Shown: piece by piece, positions 9,855-17,106 of the stretch
Layout: the number at the start of each line of letters is the position of its first letter
Numbering within the stretch: the stretch's first letter is position 1
Source: Methanomassiliicoccaceae archaeon UBA421
GTDB lineage: Archaea; Thermoplasmatota; Thermoplasmata; Methanomassiliicoccales; Methanomethylophilaceae
DNA length: 30,650 nucleotides
Direction of reading: 5' to 3'
NCBI GenBank assembly: GCA_002498365.1
Contig: DAHB01000005.1
Location: 1 to 30,650, forward strand
Translations under genes and position numbers: made by a program
Notes under the pieces: model-generated
The model's database searches: none
Told to the model about the DNA's origin: nothing
What the model saw: the letters and a program-made list of their open reading frames with translations, nothing else

Positions 9855-11369
9855 TTGGACGACAAAAACGACGGCGACAAGAAATTGACGAACGAGGTCG
9901 GTGCACCCGTATCCGACAACGAACATGTGCTGACTGCAGGGCAAAGAGGCCCCATGATGATGCAGGACCTCTGGTTCTTCGAGAAGATGGGACATTTCAA
10001 TCGCGAGGTCATACCCGAACGCAGGATGCATGCCAAGGGGAGCGGCGCGTTCGGTACTTTCACCTCGAAGCGCGACGTCTCCGAGTACACCAAGGCCAAG
10101 GTCTTCGAGAATGGAAAGAAGACCGATGTGTTCGTAAGATTCTCCACCGTCGCAGGCGAGCGCGGCGCCGCCGATGCGGAACGCGACATCAGGGGCTTTG
10201 CGGTGAAGTTCTACACCGAAGAAGGGAACTGGGACCTGGTAGGCAACAACACTCCCGTGTTCTTCCTCCGCGACCCCCTGAAATTCCCCGACCTCAACCA
10301 CGCCATCAAGCGCGACCCGAGGACCAACATGCGGTCCCCCCAGAGCAACTGGGACTTCTGGACGCTCCTCCCGGAGGCGTTCCATCAGATCACGGTCGTC
10401 ATGTCGGACCGCGGAATACCGGCTTCGTACAGGCACATGCACGGATTCGGAAGCCATACATTCAGCCTCTTCAACGAGAAGAACGAGAGGGTGTGGGTGA
10501 AATTCCACTTCAAAACCCAGCAGGGCATTAAGAACCTCACGGACGAAGAGGCGGCGGCGATAGTGTCCAAGGACCGCGAAAGCCACCAGAGGGACCTTTA
10601 CGAGGCCATAGAGCGCGGCGACTTCCCGCGGTGGAGGATGTGCTTCCAGATAATGACGGAGGAGCAGGCGCTGTCCAGGGACATGGACCCCTTCGACGTC
10701 ACCACCGTCTGGAGCCAGAAAGAGTATCCGCTGATCGAGGTGGGGATGCTGGAGCTCAACCGCAACCCTGACAACTATTTCGCCCAGGTGGAGCAGGCGG
10801 CGTTCAGCCCCGCCCACATAGTGCCCGGGATAGGATTGTCGCCGGACAAGCTGCTGCAGGGAAGGCTGTTCTCATACGCAGATGCGCAACGCTACCGCCT
10901 CGGAGTAAACCACGACCAGATACCGGTCAACAGATCGAAGGCCCCGGTCCACGCATACCACCGGGACGGCCTCATGAGGGTGGACGGCAACTACGGTTCC
11001 ACGAAAGGATACCAGCCGAACTCCTACGACGAGTGGGCGGACCAGAACGAATACCGCGAGCCTGCTGACAAGGTGTACGGGGACATATACCGCTACGATC
11101 CCAAGGACTACCCTGCCGATGACTGCTTCAAGCAGGGAGGGGACCTGTGGAGGCTTATCCCCGAGGACGAGAAGGCGGTCCTCATAAAGAACACCGCGGC
11201 GGACATGGCGACCGTGACCAAGAACATAAGGTACCGCCATGCGACACACTGCTATCTTGCGGACCCGGAGTACGGAGAACGCATGAGCAAGGCTCTGGAA
11301 CTCGATTTCGAGACCGTGAAAAAGTACTCCAAGCTCGACCACGAGGGGCTGGCAAAGGCGACCAAATGA
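9855..11369 (+). CDS. katA: Monofunctional haem catalase
   Basis: A 504-residue small-subunit haem catalase, which splits hydrogen peroxide to water and oxygen in the cytoplasm. The catalytic histidine is H59 within PERRMHAKG. The following core RFSTVAGERGAAD and IRGFAVKFYTEEGNWDLVGNNTPVFF, which holds the distal asparagine, is intact. The proximal haem-ligand tyrosine lies in RLFSYADAQRYRLG near residue 340. Length is typical of the clade. There is no signal peptide. Translation starts at TTG (9855), supported by AAAGGAGG seven bases before; no in-frame ATG fits. Its stop overlaps the start of the DUF454 gene (ATGA at 11366-11369), and a PerR-type regulator follows, so it heads a peroxide-defence operon. 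The identification is essentially certain. Confidence 0.96.
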   Translation: MDDKNDGDKKLTNEVGAPVSDNEHVLTAGQRGPMMMQDLWFFEKMGHFNREVIPERRMHAKGSGAFGTFTSKRDVSEYTKAKVFENGKKTDVFVRFSTVAGERGAADAERDIRGFAVKFYTEEGNWDLVGNNTPVFFLRDPLKFPDLNHAIKRDPRTNMRSPQSNWDFWTLLPEAFHQITVVMSDRGIPASYRHMHGFGSHTFSLFNEKNERVWVKFHFKTQQGIKNLTDEEAAAIVSKDRESHQRDLYEAIERGDFPRWRMCFQIMTEEQALSRDMDPFDVTTVWSQKEYPLIEVGMLELNRNPDNYFAQVEQAAFSPAHIVPGIGLSPDKLLQGRLFSYADAQRYRLGVNHDQIPVNRSKAPVHAYHRDGLMRVDGNYGSTKGYQPNSYDEWADQNEYREPADKVYGDIYRYDPKDYPADDCFKQGGDLWRLIPEDEKAVLIKNTAADMATVTKNIRYRHATHCYLADPEYGERMSKALELDFETVKKYSKLDHEGLAKATK

Positions 11370-11797
11370 AAATAAGGAACGCGTTGTTCTGTATCGCCGG
11401 TTCGGCCATGCTTGTCCTGGGCGCGATAGGGGCGTTCCTCCCCGTACTGCCCACGACACCGCTGGTCCTGGGTGCCGCCCTGTGCTTCGCCACAGGTAGC
11501 CCGCGCACCTACAGATGGCTTACGAAGACGCGCTTCTTCGGTCCGATGATCAGAAACTACAAGGAAGGCACCGGCGTTCCCGCCAGGACCAAGGCATATG
11601 CCCTGATGTCCTTGTGGGGGATGCTGGTGCTTTCGATGTTCTTTTCCCGCAACGCCCTTTTGGCGCTTCTGCTTTTTACGGTGGGGATATGCGTGACCAT
11701 ACACATCCTGCGTCTGAAAGGATGCGCGAAAGCACAGGTGGAAGAAGATGCCCGCGATACACTACAGGAATACCCCTCAGAGGAAATTGGTTCTTGA
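11366..11797 (+). CDS. DUF454 (YbaN-like) small membrane protein
   Basis: A 143-residue membrane protein of the DUF454/YbaN family, function unknown. The N-terminus forms a hydrophobic segment with the family motif GAIGAFLPVLPTTPLVLGA, followed by a CFATGSPRTYRWL turn and an FGPMIRNYKEG segment. Two further hydrophobic stretches lie at about residues 74-110. The start ATG overlaps the catalase stop by four bases, which ties translation of the two. Its 3' end overlaps the perR start by 50 bases. An open frame continues upstream inside katA, but that is a shadow. The place between katA and perR suggests a part in peroxide or haem-iron handling, but this rests only on position. Confidence 0.82.
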   Translation: MKIRNALFCIAGSAMLVLGAIGAFLPVLPTTPLVLGAALCFATGSPRTYRWLTKTRFFGPMIRNYKEGTGVPARTKAYALMSLWGMLVLSMFFSRNALLALLLFTVGICVTIHILRLKGCAKAQVEEDARDTLQEYPSEEIGS

Positions 11798-12149
11798 CAT
11801 CGTGAAGAACAGACACGACCACCCTAGCGCCGACGAGGTATACGAACAGGCACGGAGTACGGAGCCGCATATCAGCCGAGGCACGGTGTATAGGAACCTC
11901 AAGCTCCTCTCCCAGCAGGGCCTGATAAGACGCGTGCAGACGATAGGGGGCGTCGACAGGTTCGACTGCAGGACCGGCGACCACTTCCACTTCATGTGCG
12001 AGGGGTGCGAGAGGGTTATGGACGTGGACGTACCTCCCGGCATGGACGTGGATTCGAGGATCGTGCCGCCTGAAGGCGCCGAGGTTCACGGACACTGGGT
12101 CATCCTCAGGGGACTCTGTTCCGACTGCCTCGGGAAAGAGAGGTTGTGA
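11748..12149 (+). CDS. Fur/PerR family metal-dependent transcription regulator
   Basis: A 133-residue winged-helix repressor. The N-terminal domain carries NTPQRKLVLDIV and the recognition helix GTVYRNLKLL (residues 45-54). The metal-sensing hinge has D78, H79 and H81 in GDHFHFMC. Two CX2C pairs (C84/C87 and a second pair near the C-terminus, CSDC) form the structural zinc site. This set fits PerR better than Fur but does not prove it. Its gene is the last of the katA operon and overlaps the DUF454 gene by 50 bases, an unusually long overlap; the N-terminus matches the family so the overlap seems real. The obvious target is the dyad at the katA promoter. Confidence 0.88.
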   Translation: MPAIHYRNTPQRKLVLDIVKNRHDHPSADEVYEQARSTEPHISRGTVYRNLKLLSQQGLIRRVQTIGGVDRFDCRTGDHFHFMCEGCERVMDVDVPPGMDVDSRIVPPEGAEVHGHWVILRGLCSDCLGKERL

Positions 12150-12233
12150 CCGTGCTCCGTAACAGGCCATCCTCTCATCAGCGATGCTTCCGGCCCGTCA
12201 GGAAAACAGCAGAATAACAAACAGAAAAACGAG

Positions 12234-12306
12234 TGGACTGGGCGAGATTTGAACTCGCGACTTCTTGCTTGCAAAGCAAGCGATCTTCCAGCTGATCTAC
12301 CAGCCC
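12234..12306 (-). tRNA. tRNA-Ala (anticodon UGC)
   Basis: The minus strand folds to a full cloverleaf of 73 bases. The 7-bp acceptor stem is GGGCTGG with CCAGTCC, containing the G3:U70 pair that alanyl-tRNA synthetase recognises. The D stem is GATC/GATC, the anticodon stem CTTGC/GCAAG with loop TTTGCAA (anticodon TGC), and the T arm GCGAG-TTCAAAT-CTCGC. The discriminator is A. CCA is not encoded. A T-run follows the 3' end (minus strand, 12225-12229). No intron. Confidence 0.95.
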
Positions 12307-12330
12307 ACTGGAGAAGGCAACCTAGCTGAA

Positions 12331-12340
12331 TATTATATAA
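12331..12340. promoter_or_regulatory. Bidirectional TATA box, tRNA-Ala and shikimate kinase
   Basis: TATTATATAA reads as a good TATA box on both strands. It ends 25 bases before the tRNA-Ala 5' base on the minus strand, exactly where expected. On the plus strand it would start a transcript near 12363, with a 40-base leader before the shikimate kinase start. Confidence 0.5.
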
Positions 12341-12402
12341 CTTTCGTCTTACATCGGATACGGGCATAACAATGACGGTGAGGCCGTCAGGAGTTGAACC
12401 GA

Positions 12403-13239
12403 TTGGCAACTGGCATATCCTGGGGAGCTGTTTCTGTGATTAACGCGATGCCCGGAGGGGTGGGCGCGACTATAGGCACCATGCTGACGACCCGTTCGGA
12501 TTTCGCTATCGTAGGAGAAGGAAGGAAGGTCGACATCGTAAACGACCCGGGCGAATCGACGCTGTTGGCAGAACTCTGCGTATCGGCCGCCTACAGGGCG
12601 GCCGGCACCGAGGAGCCCGAAGGCTGGCGTCTCCGGACATTCTCGGAGACACCGCCGTCCAGGGGCCTGAAGAGTTCCAGCTCCGCATGCAATTCAATAA
12701 TAACGGCGGTCTTCGGCGAGCTCGGCTTTGTGACCGATTCGCTTACTGTCATAAAGATAGGGGTGGAATGTGCGAGGACGGCAAAGGTAACGAGGACCGG
12801 ATCGTTCGACGATGCCTGCGGGTGCCAATACGGAGGGCTGGTGATGACCGACAATAAGACGGACAGCATCATCTTCGTCGAAGACATACCGAAGTACGAT
12901 GTGGTGCTCCACATACCTGAACTGAAGATCCGCAAGGAGACCATCGACCTGGGGCCGTTGAGAAGGGCCGCCGAGGCTCAAAAGAAAGCGATAGCTCTTG
13001 CGAGGACCGATCCCTTGGCGGCGATGACGCTCAACGGGCAGATCATTGCAGAGGCGTCCGGGCTCGACAACAGCGTGGCGGAGATGTCCATGAAAGCCGG
13101 TGCGCTCGGGGCCGGGATATCGGGCTCGGGGCCTTCCACGGCAATTGTGCTAAAGCGCGGCACAGCGGGAAGCTTCCTCGAAGACACGGGACTGGAACAT
13201 ACGATTGTGACAGTGACCCGCAGACTGAACGAGATCTGA
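12403..13239 (+). CDS. Shikimate kinase, archaeal GHMP type
   Basis: Phosphorylates shikimate to shikimate 3-phosphate with ATP in the chorismate pathway. This is the archaeal form, a GHMP-superfamily kinase unrelated to bacterial AroK. Visible marks are the N-terminal ATGISWGAVSVINAMPGGVGATIG segment, the ATP-binding GLKSSSSACNS loop, and a C-terminal AGISGSGPSTAIV motif typical of GHMP kinases. I chose the TTG at 12403 because CAGGAG (12388-12393) sits at proper distance and family proteins start here; another TTG at 12394 is in frame but only touches the ribosome site. The product has 278 residues. It is separated from chorismate synthase by 460 bases, so it is probably transcribed alone. 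Identification is secure, the start less so. Confidence 0.9.
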   Translation: MATGISWGAVSVINAMPGGVGATIGTMLTTRSDFAIVGEGRKVDIVNDPGESTLLAELCVSAAYRAAGTEEPEGWRLRTFSETPPSRGLKSSSSACNSIITAVFGELGFVTDSLTVIKIGVECARTAKVTRTGSFDDACGCQYGGLVMTDNKTDSIIFVEDIPKYDVVLHIPELKIRKETIDLGPLRRAAEAQKKAIALARTDPLAAMTLNGQIIAEASGLDNSVAEMSMKAGALGAGISGSGPSTAIVLKRGTAGSFLEDTGLEHTIVTVTRRLNEI

Positions 13240-13298
13240 TCACAAAACGATCCGAAGCACCGCTACCCCGGAAACCTCATAATAGCACGCGCGGAGCC

Positions 13299-13499
13299 TT
13301 ACGATCGGTCGCCGACATCATACGGAAATACTCCCTTCTGGAGCTTCCTATGCTTGTCTGACGCCAGCGCTTCATCCTCAAGGGATTCTTCGCACATAAG
13401 CACCCGGTCGAGCTCATCAAGGATGTCACGGCCGACACCTACATGCTGCAGGGCCCAGGGTGTTCGGACAATGGAATCCCCACTGGGCTTTTTATCCAT
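13299..13499 (-). CDS. Small hypothetical protein (66 residues), uncertain
   Basis: An open frame in the 464-base gap between the shikimate kinase and chorismate synthase genes. The product is charged and soluble in character, with an acidic helix-like centre (DILDELDRVLMCEESLEDEALASDKHRK). It matches no family I know. The ATG at 13499 lies 50-60 bases downstream of a minus-strand TATA-like stretch around 13550-13565. The same frame runs open upstream to 13616, but that part is AT-rich, cysteine-heavy and unlike coding sequence. No good Shine-Dalgarno is seen. It may be a real lineage-specific small protein, or chance. Confidence 0.3.
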   Translation of the reverse strand: MDKKPSGDSIVRTPWALQHVGVGRDILDELDRVLMCEESLEDEALASDKHRKLQKGVFPYDVGDRS

Positions 13500-13703
13500 G
13501 GCCTTTGGTCCACCCGTGCGATCCCCGCGCGTGCAACATGTATTATGATATGAACAATATAAGTAGTTTTCCCAAGTTACATCCATCATGATACAAAAAT
13601 AATGAAATACCTTCAAAAAAATACGTTAATCGTAAATATCTAATAAAGATTGCAATTTTATAGTTTCCGAAATTATCAGATAATACTACTGTGTTGATGC
13701 TTC
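13500..13703 (+). promoter_or_regulatory. AT-rich non-coding stretch with the chorismate synthase promoter
   Basis: The sequence from about 13540 to 13690 is much richer in A and T than any coding part of the window. It carries TTTTATAGTT at 13656-13665, a TATA box at the right distance for a start site near 13687 and the aroC ATG at 13704. Nothing else was recognised in it. Confidence 0.45.
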
Positions 13704-14756
13704 ATGTTCCAGTTGGGAGAGAAGTTGAAATTTACTCTTTTCGGCAGCAGCCACGGCCCTTACGTCGGATGCATCCTGGAAGGCATTCCCGCCGGAACGC
13801 CCGTGGACGCCGATCTGATCATGAAATACATGACACTGAGAAAACCTGCGGCAGGGATAGGGACTCCCAGAAAGGAACCGGACATACCGGAGATCGTTTC
13901 GGGCATCAGAGATTCGGAAGCCGACGGCTCCCCTATTTTAATCAGAATTCCCAACACGAACGTGAGAGATTCCGATTATTCGCTATATGAACATACTCCG
14001 CGCCCCGGCCATGCCGACCTTCCCGCCGCAGTGAAAGGATTGAACTGCCTCGGCGGGGGAGTCTTTTCCGGCCGCATGACGTCCGCCGTCGTCGCGGGAG
14101 GAAGCATAGCCAGGCAGTTCCTGTACGGTCACGGGATAGATATTTCTGCATTCACCAGGTCGATAGGGGCCGTGGCCGATCCCGAGCAACGGGGCTCCGA
14201 AGATGCGAGAGGGTCCGAGGCTTTCGCAACCCGGGCCTGCACGGGAGACCTCGACAGGACCATGAGGGAGGAGATCATGCGCGCTTCAGAGGATGGGGAC
14301 AGCATTGGCGGCGTCACGGAATGCATGGTCTCGGGACTGCCCATTGGATTCGGAGGAATCTGGTTCGAGGCTCTGGATTCGGAGCTTGCGAGGGCAGTTT
14401 TCAGTATCCCGGCATGCAAGGGAGTAGAGTTCGGAAAAGGATTCTCGCTCGCCGGGATGAGGGGGTCCCAGAGCAACGATCAATATTGCTACCGCGATGG
14501 AGTAAGAACGATGAGCAACAACCTGGGAGGGATCGTCGGCGGAATGAGCGACGGCGCTCCGTTGCTGTTCCGCGCAGTATTCAAGCCCACTCCGTCGATA
14601 GCGAAGCCCCAGCACACCGTGGACCTCAGGACCGGCGCCGATGTCGGCATACGGGTCTCGGGCAGGCACGATCCGTGCATAGTGCCCAGGGCAGCCGTGG
14701 TTGTCGAATCCATGGCCGCCCTTGTGATAGCAGACCAGATCAGGAGAGGGTTTTGA
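13704..14756 (+). CDS. aroC: Chorismate synthase
   Basis: A 350-residue flavin-dependent enzyme that converts 5-enolpyruvylshikimate 3-phosphate to chorismate, the last common step to Phe, Tyr and Trp. Signature motifs are present: the N-terminal GSSHGPYVGCILEG, the RPGHADLPA stretch near residue 100, GRMTSAVVAGGSIARQ near residue 122, and the C-terminal FKPTPSIAKPQHTV. Length is standard. Start ATG at 13704 follows the AT-rich promoter; no strong Shine-Dalgarno is seen, in keeping with a short leader. The stop overlaps the start of the chorismate mutase gene (TGATG), so both are translated together and form one operon. Confidence 0.95.
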   Translation: MFQLGEKLKFTLFGSSHGPYVGCILEGIPAGTPVDADLIMKYMTLRKPAAGIGTPRKEPDIPEIVSGIRDSEADGSPILIRIPNTNVRDSDYSLYEHTPRPGHADLPAAVKGLNCLGGGVFSGRMTSAVVAGGSIARQFLYGHGIDISAFTRSIGAVADPEQRGSEDARGSEAFATRACTGDLDRTMREEIMRASEDGDSIGGVTECMVSGLPIGFGGIWFEALDSELARAVFSIPACKGVEFGKGFSLAGMRGSQSNDQYCYRDGVRTMSNNLGGIVGGMSDGAPLLFRAVFKPTPSIAKPQHTVDLRTGADVGIRVSGRHDPCIVPRAAVVVESMAALVIADQIRRGF

Positions 14757-15013
14757 TGGACAACGAAGAATTGAGGGAGAAGATCGCATTGATCGACCGG
14801 AAAATAATGTCTCTTGTGTCCGAAAGGATGCAGACCGCCTATGAGATAGGCATTAACAAGAAGGTCGCGGGAATACCGGTCCACGACGGCGAAGTCGAGA
14901 AGTCCGTGATATCCAGATATCGCACGGCCGCTGCAGAGGATGATCTGGACGAGGATCTGGCAGAAGAGCTCGCGAACCTCCTCATATCCTGGTCGTGCCG
15001 GGTGCAGGAATAA
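14756..15013 (+). CDS. Chorismate mutase, AroQ type, monofunctional
   Basis: An 85-residue all-helical chorismate mutase that turns chorismate into prephenate. The pattern is typical of the family: REKIALIDRKIMSLVSERMQ (two arginines of the active site in helix 1), INKKVAGIPVHDGEVEKSVISRYR with the catalytic lysine region, and a third helix to the end. No fused prephenate dehydratase or dehydrogenase domain is present. It overlaps the chorismate synthase stop by one base, so its substrate is made by the enzyme encoded just upstream. With the tyrA fusion this is the second mutase in the window; it may feed phenylalanine synthesis. It ends in TAA, three bases clear of the convergent PH-domain gene. 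Confidence 0.88.
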   Translation: MDNEELREKIALIDRKIMSLVSERMQTAYEIGINKKVAGIPVHDGEVEKSVISRYRTAAAEDDLDEDLAEELANLLISWSCRVQE

Positions 15014-16579
15014 TCAGAGATATATCTTGTGATCGTAGCGCCCGTCCTTGATCCTGGCCACCACTTCCTCGGAGATCGCTTCGAGTTCTTCAGCGTCGAA
15101 GTACCCTGACCGGATATTCTGCGAACCAATGGAAGAAAGCAGGCTTATCTTGCATCTGGCCAGTCCGTATGGCCGCGAGAACGGCCCGCCCTCCACCTCG
15201 GCCATCTGCACCTTGTCGTAGCTCATGGTGGTTATCTTGCGGTCGACCACGCCCACCAGGAATGTGAACTTGTCCTCGCCTCTCCCATACTGGACTATCC
15301 TGCGTGACATGACACCGTTCACGAACAGTCCCACCACAGCGAGGGCGGACACCGATATGACCGCTGCGGCGATGTATTCCATGGCGATCCCCTCTGCCGA
15401 TTGTATATTCACCATGGTGTCGTAGAACAGGTATGCCGCAGCCGCGAAAACCAGGGACCAGATGGCCGCGCGGATGAATATCGGTTTCGCCGCCTCCCTG
15501 GGCTGATTCTTCATTTCCACTTCGTAGACGAATTCCGGCACGATAGCCGACATGACCCTCTCGATGGTCCCCCGGTCCTTCATTGGACACAGGAGTGGCG
15601 ATCTTTTGTTGCTGTTGTCGCCGTCGCTCGCGGCAAGGCCCACCACCTCAGCATCCAGCATATACCTCTTGATGAGCCTTGGTATCATCGGGCTGCTGAT
15701 GCGGACAGCGTTTATCTTCGAGACCTTGAAGGACTTGTGATATGTCCTTACGAAGCCGTGGCTGATGTAGATCGTGTCCCCCGCCCTGTAGATCTTGTAA
15801 TTGAAATAATGGAATATCATCGCTACGACCGGGACTGCATAAGAGAAGAATGCAAGCAGGATCGCCACCATGCCCGAGGCGAAATCTCCGGTCGCTGTGA
15901 TCATCTGGTATATTCCGAAGAAGAACATCAATATTCCGAATATGGCAGACCCGGTAGGCTGAGAAAGAAGCCCATGGAGGATCACGTCGGTCTTGGTTAT
16001 CGTCACTATGGACGGGGTGCCTGACTCATCCGCCGGAATGACGTTGTTCCCGTACATCTTCTGGGAAAGGTTCGCCCTGATCCTGTCCGATACCTCTGTA
16101 CCGAAGGTGAGCTTCAGCTCCGGGGCAAAGGCGTTGACGCCGCTGTTGATGTTGATCATCAGCCTCGAGGTATTGGTCACCCTGTTGACGATCCCGCGGT
16201 TGACGTTGGTGGAGGCTATCTTCGAATATGCGATCCTTATCTGTTTTTTGAAAACCGTGTCGCGGAACACTGTCATCTCGGTCTCTCCGAACCTGATCGT
16301 GGTCCTCCTCCAGCGCCAGTATGCCACCCATGCCGTGATCCCGACAATCGAAAGGAACGCCGCCAAGGATATGTACAATGAATATTTTTCGGCGATCGCT
16401 TCGTCCGCATCCATCATTGAGATGTTGAACCAGAACAACATGAACGCCGCGACGATGGCCGCCTGCAGCACGGCCTCCGCCACTTTGACGGGGTGCTGTA
16501 TGAACTCCTCGTCCGCAGGTATCCGTTCGAAGCGGGGGGGCGCCTCGGATGTGGGCTCCCGTCCGCCCTCTCCGATCAT
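15014..16579 (-). CDS. Large membrane protein with three bacterial PH-2 domains (YdbT type)
   Basis: A 521-residue membrane protein with a repeated plan: a pair of hydrophobic segments followed by a bPH2 (DUF304) domain, three times over. The pairs lie at about residues 35-90, 210-265 and 365-425. Each soluble repeat shows the family pattern, for instance RFGETEMTVFRDTVFKKQIRIAYSKIAS, IYISHGFVRTYHKSFKVSKINAVRI and FTFLVGVVDRKITTMSYDKVQMAEVEGG. The layout is that of YdbT of Bacillus, and the upstream neighbour is its usual partner YdbS; the two overlap by ATGA. Function is unknown; bacterial relatives have been linked to secreted-bacteriocin tolerance. It is likely co-transcribed with ilvD, perhaps only by position. 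Confidence 0.8.
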   Translation of the reverse strand: MIGEGGREPTSEAPPRFERIPADEEFIQHPVKVAEAVLQAAIVAAFMLFWFNISMMDADEAIAEKYSLYISLAAFLSIVGITAWVAYWRWRRTTIRFGETEMTVFRDTVFKKQIRIAYSKIASTNVNRGIVNRVTNTSRLMININSGVNAFAPELKLTFGTEVSDRIRANLSQKMYGNNVIPADESGTPSIVTITKTDVILHGLLSQPTGSAIFGILMFFFGIYQMITATGDFASGMVAILLAFFSYAVPVVAMIFHYFNYKIYRAGDTIYISHGFVRTYHKSFKVSKINAVRISSPMIPRLIKRYMLDAEVVGLAASDGDNSNKRSPLLCPMKDRGTIERVMSAIVPEFVYEVEMKNQPREAAKPIFIRAAIWSLVFAAAAYLFYDTMVNIQSAEGIAMEYIAAAVISVSALAVVGLFVNGVMSRRIVQYGRGEDKFTFLVGVVDRKITTMSYDKVQMAEVEGGPFSRPYGLARCKISLLSSIGSQNIRSGYFDAEELEAISEEVVARIKDGRYDHKIYL

Positions 16580-17106
16580 TCTCTCTTCCTCAATATCTCG
16601 GTGACGTAAGCGTTCAGACTATCGGCGATCTCCTCGGCGACAGGTATCTCCAGATATTGTATGCGGGCTATTCCGCCCGCGGTCGTTATGGTGACGTCTG
16701 CCAGACGGAAGAGGTTGTTGATCGGCCCGCGTGCGACCTCCAGCTGATGCACCCTTTCGATGGGCACCACCGTATGCGATATTACCAGTATCCCTTTGCG
16801 TATGTCGATCCTGTCCTCGTCAATCCTGTATCTGTACCGGGCATAATACACCGCGGGTCCTACCGCCAGGTAGACCGCGATCAGCGCGTAGGCGGTCAGC
16901 GAGAGAGCTTTATAGATTCCTGGCACTTCGTAGAATTGCGAGGAGTATGCATATATGACGTAGACAATGACCGATAATACGGCGAGAGCGATGGCATTGC
17001 CGATGTACATGGACCCGACGGACCTTTTCGTAAGGACATGATATCCGTCCGTAGTAAGACCGTTCTCGTCGACCTTGAATTCGTCGCTCATCTTACCACG
17101 CATCAT
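16576..17106 (-). CDS. PH-domain membrane protein (YdbS type)
   Basis: A 176-residue protein with two hydrophobic segments (about residues 33-53 and 66-88) and one bPH2 domain after them, visible as YRYRIDEDRIDIRKGILVISHTVVPIERVHQLEV and the RLADVTITTAGG segment. This is the YdbS plan. Its start overlaps the ilvD stop by three bases and its own stop overlaps the YdbT-like start by four, so the order ilvD-ydbS-ydbT is translationally linked. A second possible start (MSDEF, 17091) is in frame and has a better purine stretch before it; I keep the longer version with reserve. Function is not known. Confidence 0.8.
   Translation of the reverse strand: MMRGKMSDEFKVDENGLTTDGYHVLTKRSVGSMYIGNAIALAVLSVIVYVIYAYSSQFYEVPGIYKALSLTAYALIAVYLAVGPAVYYARYRYRIDEDRIDIRKGILVISHTVVPIERVHQLEVARGPINNLFRLADVTITTAGGIARIQYLEIPVAEEIADSLNAYVTEILRKRE

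Noticed and set aside
9813..10817. Open frame of 334 codons antisense to katA
   Set aside because: Shadow of the catalase gene; composition is typical of antisense frames.
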